Positions 1-11,791 are shown, counted from the first letter of the stretch. The stretch is 51,744 nucleotides of DNA from Hydnum rufescens UP504 (GCA_014904985.1 MU128956.1:254672-306415), one strand, 5' to 3'. The notes: generated by a model not told the origin, from the letters alone. Numbers and translations are program-made.

Positions 1-1138
1 TACCGAAGAAAGGTTTGGGGATACTACATGGTGCGCATGCTTGAGCCCATTTATCCTTGAGCCGTGCAAGGACTGAATAGTAACGACGGGTGAAACATTT
101 TGGCGACCCTGCGCCTTATCTATAAACAACGTTGACGACAAGTATCAAGGTAAGATGACCCTTCAAATTTCAGGATTGGGTACCTATGAGCTTCGTCGCG
201 CGATTCTGAAGGTCAGGAAAGAGATCTCTCTCTTTTCACGATCTTCTTCTCATACAGCTGCTACTCGTCTTGCAGTCATATAGTATCCATCTCCGTGCCT
301 GTGCATACCAGAAGAGATTTCACATAAGGGACGGGGCCAGAGTGACTAGGAAGTACAAAATGTGGAGGATCTTACCCAGACCGATTCTGGGTGTCAAGTA
401 TAGTCTCCATGATTGCACCCACTCGTACCGAGTGAATAGCATACACAGAGTGGCCATCGAACCATTTGGACCGGATTGGGGTTGTGATCGTCCTGCAAGG
501 GTAGGTCTAGACGTTGAGGTGTTTATCAATTAACTAGAATCTCGCGCAAAGTGTTGCTAGGGGAATGGCAGGGAGGATGAAATCGAGGACGAGGAGTCTA
601 GCCTCAAGAAGAGAAGGCAGAAACTGAGCCAATTGCCGTAACGCGATTCATGCTAACCGTACATATGGAGTAAAGTCATACTTTCCTTCGTTTTCGCAGG
701 CCTTCCACGATGATTATTCCGTTACTGCTTCCCTCGGACTCGGGCTGACTATCCCCACCGACTGGGGCGCAAGAAACACAAGGTGTACGTGAGTCCAACT
801 ACAGCCTGTTGTAGATGGATGAGAACATGCCTAATGCCTTGCAAGGTCATATCCCACAAGATTAATTCGCAACACAGGCGATAACGGGTGCACTGGAGTC
901 CTGGGAACTGATAAGAACGGAAGCTAGAAGAAAGCTAGGAGTCTCTAGCGGTAGATGTTCTCGAGGTCGTCGTGCAGCTCGGCCACCGGATGCAAAGTCT
1001 GGGTGCCCCGACTTACTATATATACGATAGACATCCCCATATACTGTATATCCAAGGTCATCGCCGCAAAGCGGGCCCGTATCAACTCGTCATCTGACTG
1101 AATTCGGGCTTCTCCGAGTGGTGGATCTTAAACGCCAG
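1..1138. other. No gene supported; upstream region of homoserine kinase
   Basis: I cannot support a gene here. Short open stretches look exon-like: one near 566-640 is rich in E, D and K and ends in a stop. Another near 700-785 follows a pyrimidine tract ending in CAG. They do not join into a recognisable protein. A TATATATA-like stretch at about 1017-1024 lies roughly 120 bases upstream of the homoserine kinase start and could belong to its promoter. Confidence 0.3.
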
Positions 1139-2324
1139 ATGGCCCGATTCAAGATTTGCGTCCCAGCTACGAGTGCGAACATTGGGCCTGGCTTCGATGT
1201 TGTTGGACTTTCTCTATCTCTTTATCTGGAGTTGACAGTTTCTCACTCTCCCTATCCCCTTATTCCTGCATCCTCACCACCTCCTCCCCCAAAAATCACT
1301 TACTCCGGCGAAGGCGCAGAAGATGTTCCCCTGGACGCGTATAAAAATCTGACCACACGTGTGGCACTCTATGTTCTGCGCTGCAACTCTCTCTCTCATT
1401 TTCCCCCCGACCTTGTAATCCATGCTCACAACGAAATCCCATTCGGACGTGGATTAGGCTCATCAGGGGCCGCTGTTGTCGCTGGTGTGCTTCTGGGAGA
1501 TTCTCTAGGTCAACTAAACTTAGATAACTCGCGAAAGCTTGACTTTGCCCTTATGGTCGAGCGCCACCCAGACAACGTCACTGCTGCCCTTCTGGGCGGA
1601 TTTGTAGGAGCATACCTTCGTGAATTGGACCCAGTCGCCACGCAGGCAGCCTCTGTTCCTCTAAGCGAAGTACTCCCTGAATATCCCCCCGAAGCTGGTG
1701 AGGAATGGGGAAAGGATCCTCCCAGTCCACCCCTTGGCATTGGTCATTTTATTCGATTCGGGTGGAACCCAGAAATCAAGGCTGTCACCATTATCCCTCA
1801 ATTTGAACTGAGCACGGCAAAAGCAGCGTAACGTACTTCCAGATACTTATACACGAAAGGACTTGGTAAGTCACCTCTTTTCGGCGGAAGACACGTCTGT
1901 GGCTGAATCGTGACTCTCAGGTGTTCAATTTGCAAAGATTAGCTGTCCTTAGCACCGCACTCGGACAATCGCCGCCTGATCCAGAACTAATCTACGAAGC
2001 AATGAAAGACCGTGTTCATCAGCCGTATCGTAAAGAATTGGTAAGAATGTTCTTCGACAATGCATTGTACTTCTCACCCAATTTCGTGTAGATTCCTGGG
2101 TTATCGGAGTGCTATCATCATTGACGCCATCTTCTCATCCTGGTTTATTGGGGATATGCTTGTCTGGCGCCGGACCCACGATTCTCGCCCTGGCGACTGG
2201 AAATTATGAGGCCATAGCGAAGGCAGCTGCGAAGGCTTTCGCTGAGTCTGGAGTGACTGTGAAATGGAAGCTTCTTGAGATCGCAGACGGCAGCAGGACT
2301 ACAATCCTCGAATCCGAGCCGTAA
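1139..2324 (+). CDS. THR1: Homoserine kinase (GHMP kinase), two apparent frameshifts
   Basis: It phosphorylates L-homoserine with ATP, the step before threonine synthase in threonine biosynthesis, in the cytosol. The protein opens MARFKICVPATSANIGPGFD, the usual N-terminus of the family. The GHMP ATP loop is visible as PFGRGLGSSGAA. A C-terminal CLSGAGPTILALA motif is also typical. Exons are 1139-1865, 1921-2040 and 2092-2324, with GT-AG introns. The ATG at 1139 is preferred to the upstream GTG because the conserved start follows it directly. Two one-base slips occur: an extra G near 1827, inside the conserved STAKAR/NVLPDTYTRKDL segment, and a missing base near 2109, before VLSSLTP. Together they cancel, giving 1080 nt and about 359 residues, close to the yeast enzyme. 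The family is clear from the motifs. I read the slips as probable assembly errors. Confidence 0.92.
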
Positions 2325-3044
2325 GAAAAGTTCATGTTTTGCGGTTGCACGTAATTGATGTGTATTTTCATCGTCCAGATTCAAGCCTTCATCATGAAAA
2401 GTAGATTTTGGTTGTTATCGTCGTCTATAGATCGTCTATCGAAGTAGATCGTCCCAGTCAGGCAGTGTGTTGTACCCAACTGAAGTTGTCCGAGAGTCTT
2501 GAATGCTGGCATGGAGCCGAAAATTGCAAGTAAGAGGGTACGATTCCCGTATATCCAATACTGGGTTCCATACATACAACGTCCTATCACCATTAAGGCT
2601 CCACCTATTAGATTAACTATTACTCCTTGGAAAAAACTAATATATTAGAAAATATAATATATTATAACCTATTATAATATATTACTAATAGATGGGAACT
2701 GCCGTACCTGTCAAAACACTGCAGGAAGCCTGGAGGGATGCAGAGGGACGCTTGGGATAGTCGTGGGGACAGGAGCGAAGTGTAGGAGCTCAAGATTTCA
2801 ACTGTACTCACCGCCGCAACATGCCGAGAATATTATTACCAAAATAGGAAGCTTTGGCTTTCAGTTCCAGGAAGGTTTTCAATTGTCTTCCGGAGACCCT
2901 CTAGAGCGCATAAACATTCAACACGTTTGGGACTGGAATCATGTGGTAGAGCCATAGAGGGTTGCAAAGAGTCAGGGGCAGGCAGGCCACCTAGGATGGT
3001 TTGAGGGTGGTGTGAGGGAGATACAGTAATCGGGGTCACAGATA
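2325..3044. other. Intergenic; AT-rich palindromic block
   Basis: No gene is seen. At 2634-2692 there is an almost pure A+T block built on the palindromic core TATTATAATATATTA. A similar block, in inverted order relative to its flanks, lies at 3757-3842, beyond the MITE. The two could be eroded ends of an older, larger element that surrounds the MITE, but the similarity is confined to low-complexity sequence, so this is weak. Confidence 0.4.
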
Positions 3045-3625
3045 CAGTCATTCCCCACTATTTGATATACCCCATTATTTGATTGTTTTGCATTTTCTGC
3101 TCAATTCTGAATGTACACCTTATTGCTCTGGCACCATAATAGGTGCTCACTTGATGAACATGTGTGCCAAATTTGGTGCTAAATGCTGCAGAAATGAGGT
3201 AGCTAGGAGACTGATATATCACAAAATTCTGCTTGTAATAGTTGCAGTCACAAGCCAATTTCTCCAGAGCTATATACCAAGAAATATCATGTGAACTACC
3301 GTGGGGGGGACTCCGAGGGTGCTATGGGGGCATCAAGAAATGGATCAGAGGGTGGGGGTAGCAAGGGTAGGGGTGAGTAGCGGCAAATAAATGGAAAGTG
3401 TCACATGGTCACACACATGCAATCAGTGGGAATTTGCTGATTCTGGGACCCCCCTGAAAGACTTGCACATACCACACCACACTCAGAGTTTCAGGATACC
3501 AATTCTTTATCCTGGGTAGTTATGATACTTGTACATATCCCTTCCAATTTGGGGCCAATTTTGAGTTAAATTGCAAGCTATAGAGGACTTTGAGTAAACT
3601 ACATGCAAATAGTGGGGAATGACTG
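3045..3625. mobile_element. MITE with 20-bp perfect TIRs and TA target duplication
   Basis: The left end reads CAGTCATTCCCCACTATTTG and the right end is its exact reverse complement. Both ends are flanked by TA (3043-3044 and 3626-3627). The 581-bp interior has no long coding frame. Perfect 20-bp inverted repeats starting with CAGT and a TA target site are typical of Tc1/mariner elements, especially the pogo/Fot1 branch. With no transposase inside, this is a non-autonomous MITE. Confidence 0.85.
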
Positions 3626-3756
3626 TAGTTAAAAATAATTTTCAAAAAATTCTGATGGCCGACACCTGAGTCCGGAATGATCAAGAAATAGTTCCCAGAC
3701 CACTCTGGGGAGTATGGGGCCAGTCTCTGGCCTGTTCTGAGCCTGTGCACAACAAC

Positions 3757-3842
3757 CTATTACTAATATATTAGTACTCATTACACTACAGGCCTGCCAG
3801 TAATTAATACTAATAGTATGCTATTATAATATATTATAATAC
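3757..3842. repeat. AT-rich palindromic block
   Basis: A+T block with the core TATTATAATATATTATAAT. It mirrors the block at 2634-2692 across the MITE. It may be an eroded terminal inverted repeat or simple low-complexity sequence. Confidence 0.35.
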
Positions 3843-3930
3843 GGATTTAATAGTAACACCGTGGAGCCTTATCACCATCGACTTGTACGTTCTGAACGAC
3901 TTTCGGTATTTGCCGGAGCGAGTTTCTCGA

Positions 3931-4726
3931 ATGACCGCCACATCTGGGGAAGAGGACGTGCTGGCCAACTTGGCCCTGCCCTTAACGGCAGCAACGATAA
4001 CGGTCCGCGTTATCAAGAGCTTCATCTATCGAACGGAAAAAGGTCTCGTGCTTCACAATGTCAATCTGGAGACAACAACGGTTGGCGATCTCAAGGAGCG
4101 TGTTAGACAAGGTTAACTATGAATCAGTGCCCGACGGATTCGTCTCGTCGTGCCCTTCCTTCCTTGAGAGCCGTGATACTCATCCCTGAATCGATCCCTG
4201 TGCTTCTCTTCTCTCTCTGCCGCCTCGACTTGGTCCTTTGACAGCATTGTCCGAATCTCCTGGATGGAAAGCGTATCGCAAAGTTGTTCTTGGTGTGCAG
4301 CTCCAGAAAGTGTGGGTTCGAGTTTTTTTGTGTTGACTCACCTCGACCCCCCAGATACCTTGAAACTTTACACCAAAGCGCACGGAGCCAAGGTACGGGC
4401 CCCTCCTTTGGGCTTATGGCAGCAATTAAAAGACCTGGTCCAATGGATGGATAGTCGCAAAACCTTATAATCAACCTTGAGAACGATGAATGGATCTTAA
4501 ATAATGACAGCGAGACACTGGCCTCTTTGGGATTTGGTAGTTTAGTAGCTTCTGGTATTCTTTCGTTTCGCTGACTGAACGATCCAGAAAACGAGACCGA
4601 GGTCAGCTTCTTCAACAGGATGGAATATGATGCGTTCAAGTTGAACCCTGAAGTACGTTTTCTTCTTTCCATCCCTGCTGTGTGCAGACACCTAATGACG
4701 TCGTCCTTCAGACGAAGTGGGATTGA
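3931..4726 (+). CDS. C2orf76 / UPF0538 family protein
   Basis: Small conserved eukaryotic protein of unknown biochemical role. Six exons were joined: 3931-4111, 4245-4292, 4355-4392, 4455-4536, 4588-4652 and 4712-4726. They total 429 nt, an exact 142-residue frame. After a short N-terminal extension the chain reads ITVRVIKSF, then HNVNLETTTVGDLK. It continues with DTLKLYTKAHGAK, NLIINLENDEW, and ends ETEVSFFNRMEYDAFKLNP. Each block lines up in order with the human C2orf76 protein. The ATG at 3931 is used because the only longer frame starts at a TTG. The gene is intact and sits between the MITE region and the tail of the convergent DnaJ gene. The assignment rests on recalled family sequence; the function is unknown. 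Confidence 0.85.
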
Positions 4727-4894
4727 GTGGCCGTTCACCAGACTGCGCAATACCTTAGCGATCATCTATAATGTATCGTGAATGAAAGCAATGTATATAT
4801 ATACACGGGCTTGGACAGGCGGTAGGGCAATGCTGCAAATTAAAGGAAAAGGGAGCAGAGCACCGGGGGCACGACTAGCGACAATATCGTGAGA

Positions 4895-6384
4895 TTACTG
4901 GTTCGCACACTGTACCCGTGGTTCGCCCTCGTCCTCCTCCATAGCATCGTCTCCCCCATTCGGGTGCATCTCCCGTTTCGCTTGCTCCTTCTGTTGCCGA
5001 GCGTCAAGGTCGCTCAAGTCGACTTCGTCGACGTGTATCGCCTTGGGTGTGGGCGGTATAGGCCGACGTGGCGGAAGGGCGGCTTCGAGGTGGGGGATGA
5101 CTTCTGGAGGGATGAAATCTGGGAAGGCGATCTTGGTACGAACATACAAGTCGCCCATCTCATGATGGCGTTGTGATGGCATTCCTTGGCCGCGAATAAC
5201 TTTAAGTTGACCTATAACCAGCAACTTGGTTGGTGTATACACGAAGGTAGGACAATATATCAGGACGTACCATGCTTAATAACTTCACCAGGGTGTAAGA
5301 CGACGTGGAGTGCATGATCATCAAGATGCTGAATGTTGAATGCCCCTCCTGCAAGGGCCGTAAGCAGGTCTATTTCGGCCTCGATGAATAGGTCGTTTCC
5401 TTCTCGCTTGAAGACGTCGTGTGATTTCTCGTCGATCACGATCACGACATCTCCAGTAATCATACCAGGTTGCTCGTCCGCCGCCTGGGAGAACGTGATA
5501 GTCTGGCCATTCCTCATCCCCTTGTCTATATTGACCTCGAGGAATTTGCGCTCGTTCGTGACCTTCTTGCCGAGACAGGATTTGCACCGGTCCTTCTGGT
5601 TGATAACCTCGCCCTTCCCGTCGCATTCCGAGCAGGGTTGCTGGATCTGCTGGAGCATGGGACCAAGTTGTCGAAGTATAACCTTGATACCGCGACCCTG
5701 ACATCCTTGGCAAGTTCGGACGGCCCCTGCTTTACCGCCTTTGCCGTCGCATTTCAAGCAAATGACAGTTTTGTTGAGAGCGAGTTTCGTAGTCTTGCCC
5801 TTGTATAAATCTTCGAGAGAAACGGTGATGCGATGCACGAGGTCTTTGCCCTTTCGCGGACCTTGAGGACGGGAGGGACCGCCGCCGCCAAAGAAGCCCC
5901 GGGGCCACCACCACCACCGAAGAGCTGGGAGAACAGATCCTGGGGATCCATGCCGCCCATACCACCCTGCTCTGATAGACCAGCTTCACCAGAACGGTCA
6001 TAGCTATTAGATTTGCGTGAGAGTGAGCGACACCGGGGTGGGAGCTGTCAAATAGGAGTCCCTACATGCTACGCTTTTGGGGGTCGGATAGAACTTCATA
6101 TGCGTGCGTTACTTCCTTGAATAGCTCGGGGTCGCCTCCTTTGTCGGGATGCAAGCGAAGCGCCCTGACCGGGGAGAGAAAAAGTCAGTGACCAATGGCG
6201 ACAAAATTTACAAGAAATTCCTGAGTTGCATACGTACTTCTTGCGGTATGCTTTCTTGAGATCCGCATCTGAAGCATCGGGTGTCGTGTCGAGGAGATCG
6301 TAGTATTTTCTGCAGGATGGGTCAGTGGTCAGTGCTTATAATTTCCTAATCCGGGAGGGTTAATGCCCACGTTTCTTTCACCAT
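4895..6384 (-). CDS. YDJ1: Type I DnaJ (Hsp40) co-chaperone, Ydj1/Mas5-like
   Basis: Cytosolic J-protein that stimulates Hsp70 ATPase and delivers clients. Exons on the minus strand are 6371-6384, 6238-6309, 6066-6164, 5271-6003 and 4895-5211. The order of domains is clear. The J domain carries LRLHPDKGG (HPD motif). A Gly-rich linker ends FFGGGGP. The zinc-binding region holds four CxxCxGxG-type repeats ([32 protein letters not shown]). The C-terminal client-binding domain follows. The chain ends VQCANQ, a farnesylation box like the CASQ of Ydj1. One G is missing in the run at 5897-5904, in the Gly linker. Adding it gives 1236 nt, 411 residues, almost exactly Ydj1 length. This is best read as a sequencing slip. 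Confidence 0.93.
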
Positions 6385-6602
6385 GGCGGAATGGGAGAGG
6401 GGTAGAAGATACTGATGCACTCAAGGTGGGAGCTATTTAAGATGCAGAGAAGGCGTGCTGACTGGACACCGAATGTAAAAAGTGCAAATAGAGAAACGGA
6501 AGAAAGCGGTAGAACGATGTCGAACGCGGACTCAAATTCCTGCATATCCATCTCATCAAACAAATAGTAACAACTAGCGAGGTCATATACACAGTTCTGA
6601 AG

Positions 6603-9600
6603 CTATTTTTTACTTTCGAACCGTTCACGCGCCTAGGATTTATCGTCAGAACACCTCCAAGGAACTTGATCAAGTTCGACATACCGATTCCTTAACGCTA
6701 CTAGAATAATCAAAAGGATCTGAACCATTCCCTATCTCCTTGGGCTTACTTGCCCCTAGGCCGACACCTTGAGCATACAGCGCAGTCGGACTACCCAATT
6801 ACGGGGAGGGCTCAGCTTGGCACTGGAGTCCAAAGATGCGAATGTAACCACTCACATGGGGGCAAGTCTACCCTCACCCGAAACACCAAGCCCGCTGCCT
6901 GAAGACCACCCCATTTTTTTCAGCAACTTATTTCCCACATTGTTTTCGTCGTCACCCGGATTTATCACAGGAGGAGGGGTGGGAGCCCGAGGCGGGGGGG
7001 TGGGCCCCTCAGCAAATTTACGCTTGTGTGATGAACCGCCGGTAGTGGTATCGCTGGGGTAGGAACGGGCATATCCGGCTGCCCGTATATAACACGGCGC
7101 TCCAGCGCGCGATCCCTATATTTAGGCGCCGAATCACCCTCCGGCTGGGGTGTTGAAGTATTCACTCCTTCGCGTGCAGCAGCAGCTTTCACGAGAGCAA
7201 CTTCACGTAATGCCCCGTCTGCAAGATTTTTCTGTAGATTGAGAAACAAACAACGGCAGAAATCGTGGAGGTCAGAATGCGTCGGCGGGTAAAGTGGCAA
7301 CAGGCGGACTGAGGGAACATCGATGACTAAACCCACCTTGTGTAGATCCGACTCCGTATTGTGCCGTCTCAGCTGCTCCACCGACTTGAACATCCGGCTA
7401 CACAGGAGACAAGCCATTTTCTTCAGGTCTGCATATTCAAACTCGGGTCCTCCACCCTGAGGTGGCTTTGGTTTGGAGCCTGAAGGAGCAGTCGTGGATG
7501 CTGGAATAGATGACACCGTAACAGGAGCAGAGGTTACCGTTGCAGTCTAATAAAAGCAAGTCGCAGGAAAGAGCAAGCGTAAGAAACTGATTTTCCAATT
7601 TCCCTTGTGGAAGTAAAAAGTAGAGGAGACGGGGATGGATGGTCACCAGTCGCATAGTATTCGTATTCGGTTCAAGGGACTGCTCGCTCTGCAGATCACC
7701 CTTCGCGCTATTCCATTTGTTGATATCATTAGCAACCTGTAAAATATGTCGAAGTGAGAATACCATAAATATTGTTGTTGGGGGCTGGTTCCAAACGCAC
7801 CCGTTTGCTTGCTATCATCGGCGGGACCTTTCGATACGAGTTGGCTTAAAAACCGAAAATCAACTCGTGGACAAAGCGGGAGTAGAGGCTAGACATACTC
7901 TTATCTTCGGGTTGTGGTGGTGTGGCGGCAGTCTGGTCTGCTTCGGAATCTGCTGTATCATCCCCAAAGTCCAGCGCTGGTACTCTTCTTGCCGTTGGAT
8001 CTGAAGAGAGGTGGTCAAGGCGAAGAGATCACTAATAGTCAAGTCCGACAACAAACCGGATTTGAAAGCAGCTACGGGGCGCTTTGGATCGCCGATATCC
8101 GAGGGTTTGCTTGATTTCAAGCTGAGAGAAATGGGCGCTAGAGAATCCTTCAAGGCAGTGGGTGCGAGAGGTTTGATGACATCGTCTGGGATCACGCCCT
8201 CTGGATCCATCCCCAACATTTATTGCAGCATTTGTCGATATGGCGAATTGATAAGTCCCACCTTTTAAAACAACGTCCTTGCGTTCCTTCTTTTTCTCCT
8301 TTGGCTTCTTCGCAGCGGGTTGGGCCGCTTCCTCTACTTCAAATACCAATTCACTGATGACTGCGTTATCGTCCCAATACTTTGCGTATCCTGATTCACG
8401 ACCACCAAGGGCGTTTGTGGCATCGATACACGTCTCGTCGCGGACATAATCTGGAGGAAGCTGATGGAAAGAATGTAGATGCGCAAAGGAGGCCGCCACC
8501 GGCTTCCCCGATATACGGAATCCGTTCGGAAACAATGTTGGAGACATTGTATTCGCCAGAACCATGGACGCAGACTGTTAGTGCCCAGGGATTTTCAATG
8601 GACATGGCTAGGGGGAGTAGAGACAGAAAGCTCACTTGGACATCGACGAATTCGACGAAAGCAAACCCCAAACTGATCTTAGACACTTTGTGCTTTGCTA
8701 ATATGATGCGCTTCATACCCTTGGCTGATTTCCGGCCAGGCCCTTCAGACGACCGAAGAGCATCGGCAATGATATCAAGTGTACTCCCGACGTCTAATCC
8801 GCGGAGTAAAATAACGGAAACATGAGCACTACCAATGTCGCGCGTCCCATCGTTAGAGGCGTCTCCCCCACGAGGTCCACGACTTCGCATTCCGCTATCC
8901 GCTGGATTTGTACTCTGCGAGAAATCGATCTTGACTCGACGTGCACGTGAACCATCGTCTGTGGGATATGTTCCACCTATAGCATGAGAAGGTGGTGGAA
9001 CCAGAACGAAAGGAAAGTTGGGCTCAAGAAATCGCTGGGCCTCTGCAATAGATGTGAACTGTGCAAAGCCGAATGATTTCGACATGCCTTGGAGAGCATG
9101 GGTTCAGCGAGGAAATGAGAAAATGATAAATCCGGTACCAGTAGCTCTATCTCGAATGATAGTTACGTTCTCAAGGGTGAAGCCGTCAGAGGTGAGAAAA
9201 GCATGCAGCTGGGTGACCCAAAAAATCCCGTCAGAGGTTTCAAGAAAAATAAATAATCAGGGATGGGGATTTTCAGACATCGGATTCCGTGAAATCGGGA
9301 TCGAGACCAAGGAAAATAACATGCTCGCTAGGTTCGCTTGGGTGAGCACGGGTGCGGCGGTGACCATAGGCGTCACGGTCCCCCCGAGGAGGGGCGTAAT
9401 CGTCATAGTACTCGTCTCCCCCACCGCCCCCGCCTCCGCCGTACCCATCATCGTTGTGTCCTTGATTCTGGAGACTCTGATACTAGAGGTGCGAGATGAT
9501 TAGGGAGACCTGAATTCAGCTTGGAGGAAAGACACACTCTTACGCCTTCGTCGTTGATTCTCCTCCGTTTCCAATCACCTTCGGTGCGGTCTTCATTTCT

Positions 9601-9696
9601 TCGCCAGTCCTGACCGCCTCGCCCTCGGGTCCCGCCATAGTTATCGTAATCTGTGGCCTCTCTATCATCTTCCTGTCTCCAGTTGCGGTCTGACAT
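6603..9696 (-). CDS. RBM5/RBM10-like splicing factor (RRM-RRM-C2H2-G-patch)
   Basis: Nuclear RNA-binding protein expected to act in splice-site choice. It starts at 9696 with an Arg/Gly/Asp-rich N-terminus, then RRM1 (HVIFLGLDPDFTESD ... SKSFGFAQF). RRM2 follows (VILLRGLDVGSTLD ... LGFAFVEF). A Lys/Glu-rich linker follows, then a short KVPPMIASKRVANDINKW segment. Next is a C2H2 finger (CLLCSRMFKSVEQLRRH), then YRDRALERR. A G-patch holds GNKLLKKMGWSSGSGLG, and the end is VKESARERF. At least nine short introns were traced; the first exons are 9544-9696, 9279-9482, 9139-9208 and 8636-9087. Apparent one-base slips lie near 7056 (run of G), 8005 and 8222. I see no OCRE octamer repeat, unlike animal RBM5/10. 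The domain order makes the family assignment firm. Confidence 0.85.
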
Positions 9697-10281
9697 GGGT
9701 TCTCTTTTCGTCGAAGGGGAAGTGTCAGGTTGTTTCCGGCAGAATCCGTAGGCTTGAATCCGGAAACATGGCTGGTGGTCACAATCGTGAGTGGGCATAA
9801 TTCTCCGGGAGAAACACAGGCGATTGATGTGTCCGGTGTAGCTATGCTCAAGGTGGTTTATGCACGTAATAAAGAACGAACACTCACTGACCCTGAATGA
9901 CAGACCGATCCGGCCATTGAGCGGTGGGCTCTGATGGTGCGCACGGTAACCTGTGGTGTTTGCTAAAGCAGTTGAAAACATCTATCATATTCAGAGGGAG
10001 AATCTATACCAGAACTTCCGCTTTACACCCATCAAGACAAGGCAAACTATAGTTCTCATGATTGGCTTCCCCCTGCTCGGAGGTCTGCTGGCATGGAGCA
10101 CCGATGTATGTCATTAACGTCTTTTTCGCGCCTTCATCTGCTAATACGCCCACCAAGGCACGATATGATTGGGCAGGAAAAACAAAGGGAACTTCCTTGC
10201 TGCGCTCACCCCCCGCACCGCAATCCCCAGGAGAGGAATAGATTATAGTAAAATGGAATAAGGTTATCCTTACTCCAGTAA
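9697..10281. other. Intergenic between RBM-like gene start and COQ7 stop
   Basis: Nothing recognisable. It should hold the promoter of the RBM-like gene (right side of that gene) and the 3' end of the COQ7 transcript. Open frames here are short and do not resemble known proteins. Confidence 0.3.
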
Positions 10282-11080
10282 TTATATTCGTTTGCATATC
10301 CGAATAGCTACAGTGCATCCTGCCCCGATAACCGCAGATAACAACGCGTGTGCCGGGGCTCGCTGTGAGTTATGCAGTACCGCTGTGTCTAGGTGTTCCA
10401 ACTCTTCATCTCGCAATTCACGTATAAGGTCCTTGAGAACTGGGATGCTCGGGTGGGAGGAGTTGAGACTTTCGAGATCCCTCAATTGACTAGCTGTTTC
10501 GTTAGTGCTACGCTCCACAGAAAAGCCAGAGAAGAGACGTGCTCATCGTAATGTTCGCCAATAGCGGTCTCGACTGCTTCCGTGCAGGCCATGGCTGCCT
10601 CTCTTCCCATAAGGGCTGTGACTGCCCCTAAGCCCCAGCCAACAACTTTGGCAACTTCGAGCATGACGCTTGGTCTCACTCGATGCTGCTCTTGGAGTGC
10701 ATTCATGACAATGAGATGCCTCTTTTCCTGGTCCCACATTTTCTGTAGCAGAATCATAAGTATTCCCTAGAACAAGACTCAACAGGGATGAATAACCTGG
10801 ATGACTGGTCTTGCAGTGGCGTCTTGCCATAGCACGGCCATTTGCCCTTGATAAATCCAATTTGCCGCTAGCTCGCCGCTTGATCTACACGTATAGCACT
10901 GTCCAGAATAGTCCTCTCCGCAGGCGTCAAGTCTCCGGGACTCGACATTGCGCTATCCTTTTGCTCGAAATATAATTGAGAAGAGGAAGACGCCAGTGTC
11001 GTGCGACTACGAACAGAGGCAGAAAGTGATATGGGTGAGCCACGGAGGAGGCCCGTAGTCCTACGAGGGAGCCTAATCAT
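10282..11080 (-). CDS. COQ7: 5-demethoxyubiquinone hydroxylase, Coq7 (two apparent frameshifts)
   Basis: Mitochondrial di-iron monooxygenase that hydroxylates demethoxyubiquinone in coenzyme Q synthesis. Exons are 10797-11080 and 10282-10742. The N-terminus from the ATG at 11080 is Arg/Ser/Thr-rich (MIRLPRRTTGLLRGS), a plausible mitochondrial presequence. Conserved blocks then follow: ILDSAIRVDQA, then ANWIYQGQMAVL. Next are MWDQEKRHLIVMNAL, MGREAAMACTEAVE, IGEHYDEH and LRDEELEHLDTAV. These hold the Glu and His residues expected as iron ligands. Two bases are missing, in the GCG run near 10876 and near 10530. Restoring both gives 747 nt, 248 residues, a normal size. The family is certain. The breaks look like assembly errors because flanking codons stay conserved. 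Confidence 0.9.
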
Positions 11081-11140
11081 GCGAAAGGCAAGCACAATTC
11101 GTCGGTTGCCGTAAAAAATTTCCCCGACTAGCAGAAATGC

Positions 11141-11214
11141 GCATCCGATGCCCGCATCGATATCGGCATCTTGAGTTCACGCATCCGCAAGCACACGCAT
11201 CCAGCACACGCATC
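11141..11214. promoter_or_regulatory. Six GCATC motifs at near-regular spacing upstream of COQ7
   Basis: GCATC occurs at 11141, 11154, 11166, 11181, 11197 and 11210, every 12-16 bases. Several copies are extended to ACGCATCC. The array lies 60-130 bases upstream of the COQ7 start codon. It could be a cluster of transcription-factor sites or a degenerate minisatellite; the position favours a regulatory role but nothing proves it. Confidence 0.4.
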
Positions 11215-11313
11215 ACTGGTGTTGACTCTGCTCTGGGTAAGATTCACTATCCATGACTTTCTTATCCCGACGCACAGAATCATCCACAATGCGGTCTCTA
11301 GGCGGTCTTGTTG

Positions 11314-11741
11314 TTAGTTACTGAATTCGGAAACACGAAGCAATCTGGCAGCGAGTTCCTTCAACCTACTGTGTGCACTTCGATGAGGGGGATCTGTGAT
11401 GTATTGCTTCCCCTCTTCCAATGGGAATCTGTTTGAGCCTTGGCCCTGTCCGAGGCCATTGACATTGAATTCAGGCCCGAGATCCTCCAGTCGCCTGCAA
11501 TGACCCGAGTATGACTTCATTCATCCGAAGTGTTGAGCCACCCATCCAAGATGTAACATGGTGAAATCCTTCAGTGTAAGTACATATGCATCTTGGGTAG
11601 ACGCGGAATCCAGGGCATCCCTTTTGTCGGGGTAAATTTGTTCATAGTTCCAGACCCTCTCCGAATTCAAATCTCCACTTCTTCTCGATACGCAGGGCTG
11701 CGTATAACAGGCACATCTTCAAACCGGCACCCGATGTTCAT
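11314..11741 (-). CDS. Hypothetical small protein, likely spliced and with a base slip
   Basis: I do not recognise this protein. A minus-strand frame starts at ATG 11741 (MNIGCRFEDVPVIRSPAYRE). After one apparent missing base near 11665 it continues through RVWNYEQIYPDKRDALDS and AYVLTLKDFTMLHLGW. A GT...AG gap then leads to RLEDLGPEFNVNGLGQ and the tail RSAHSRLKELAARLLRVSE, ending at 11314. The length would be roughly 125 residues. The open, charged, non-repetitive sequence looks coding, but the intron phase only works if one G near 11553 is an artefact. It would be transcribed divergently from the small plus-strand frame at 11792. This is a tentative gene. Confidence 0.4.
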
Positions 11742-11791
11742 GGCCTCAGGTATATAGTTTTTAAGTTATCCCTTGACCCTGCCTATGCGCC

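Noticed and set aside
270..533. 87-codon plus-strand open frame
   Set aside because: No family resemblance, an overlapping minus-strand frame of equal quality, and no conserved start context.
3079..3294. Open frames inside the MITE
   Set aside because: They lie wholly within a non-autonomous element and do not resemble a transposase.
6437..6682. Minus-strand 81-codon frame
   Set aside because: It overlaps the last exon and intron of the RBM-like gene, which is supported by the G-patch end SARERF.
10482..10757. Apparent intron in COQ7 after GEHYDEH
   Set aside because: A 26-base intron would be needed. A single missing base explains the frame change and restores a normal-length protein.
11101..11220. 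CRISPR-like short repeats
   Set aside because: Repeats are five to eight bases with irregular spacing in a eukaryotic promoter, not a CRISPR array.
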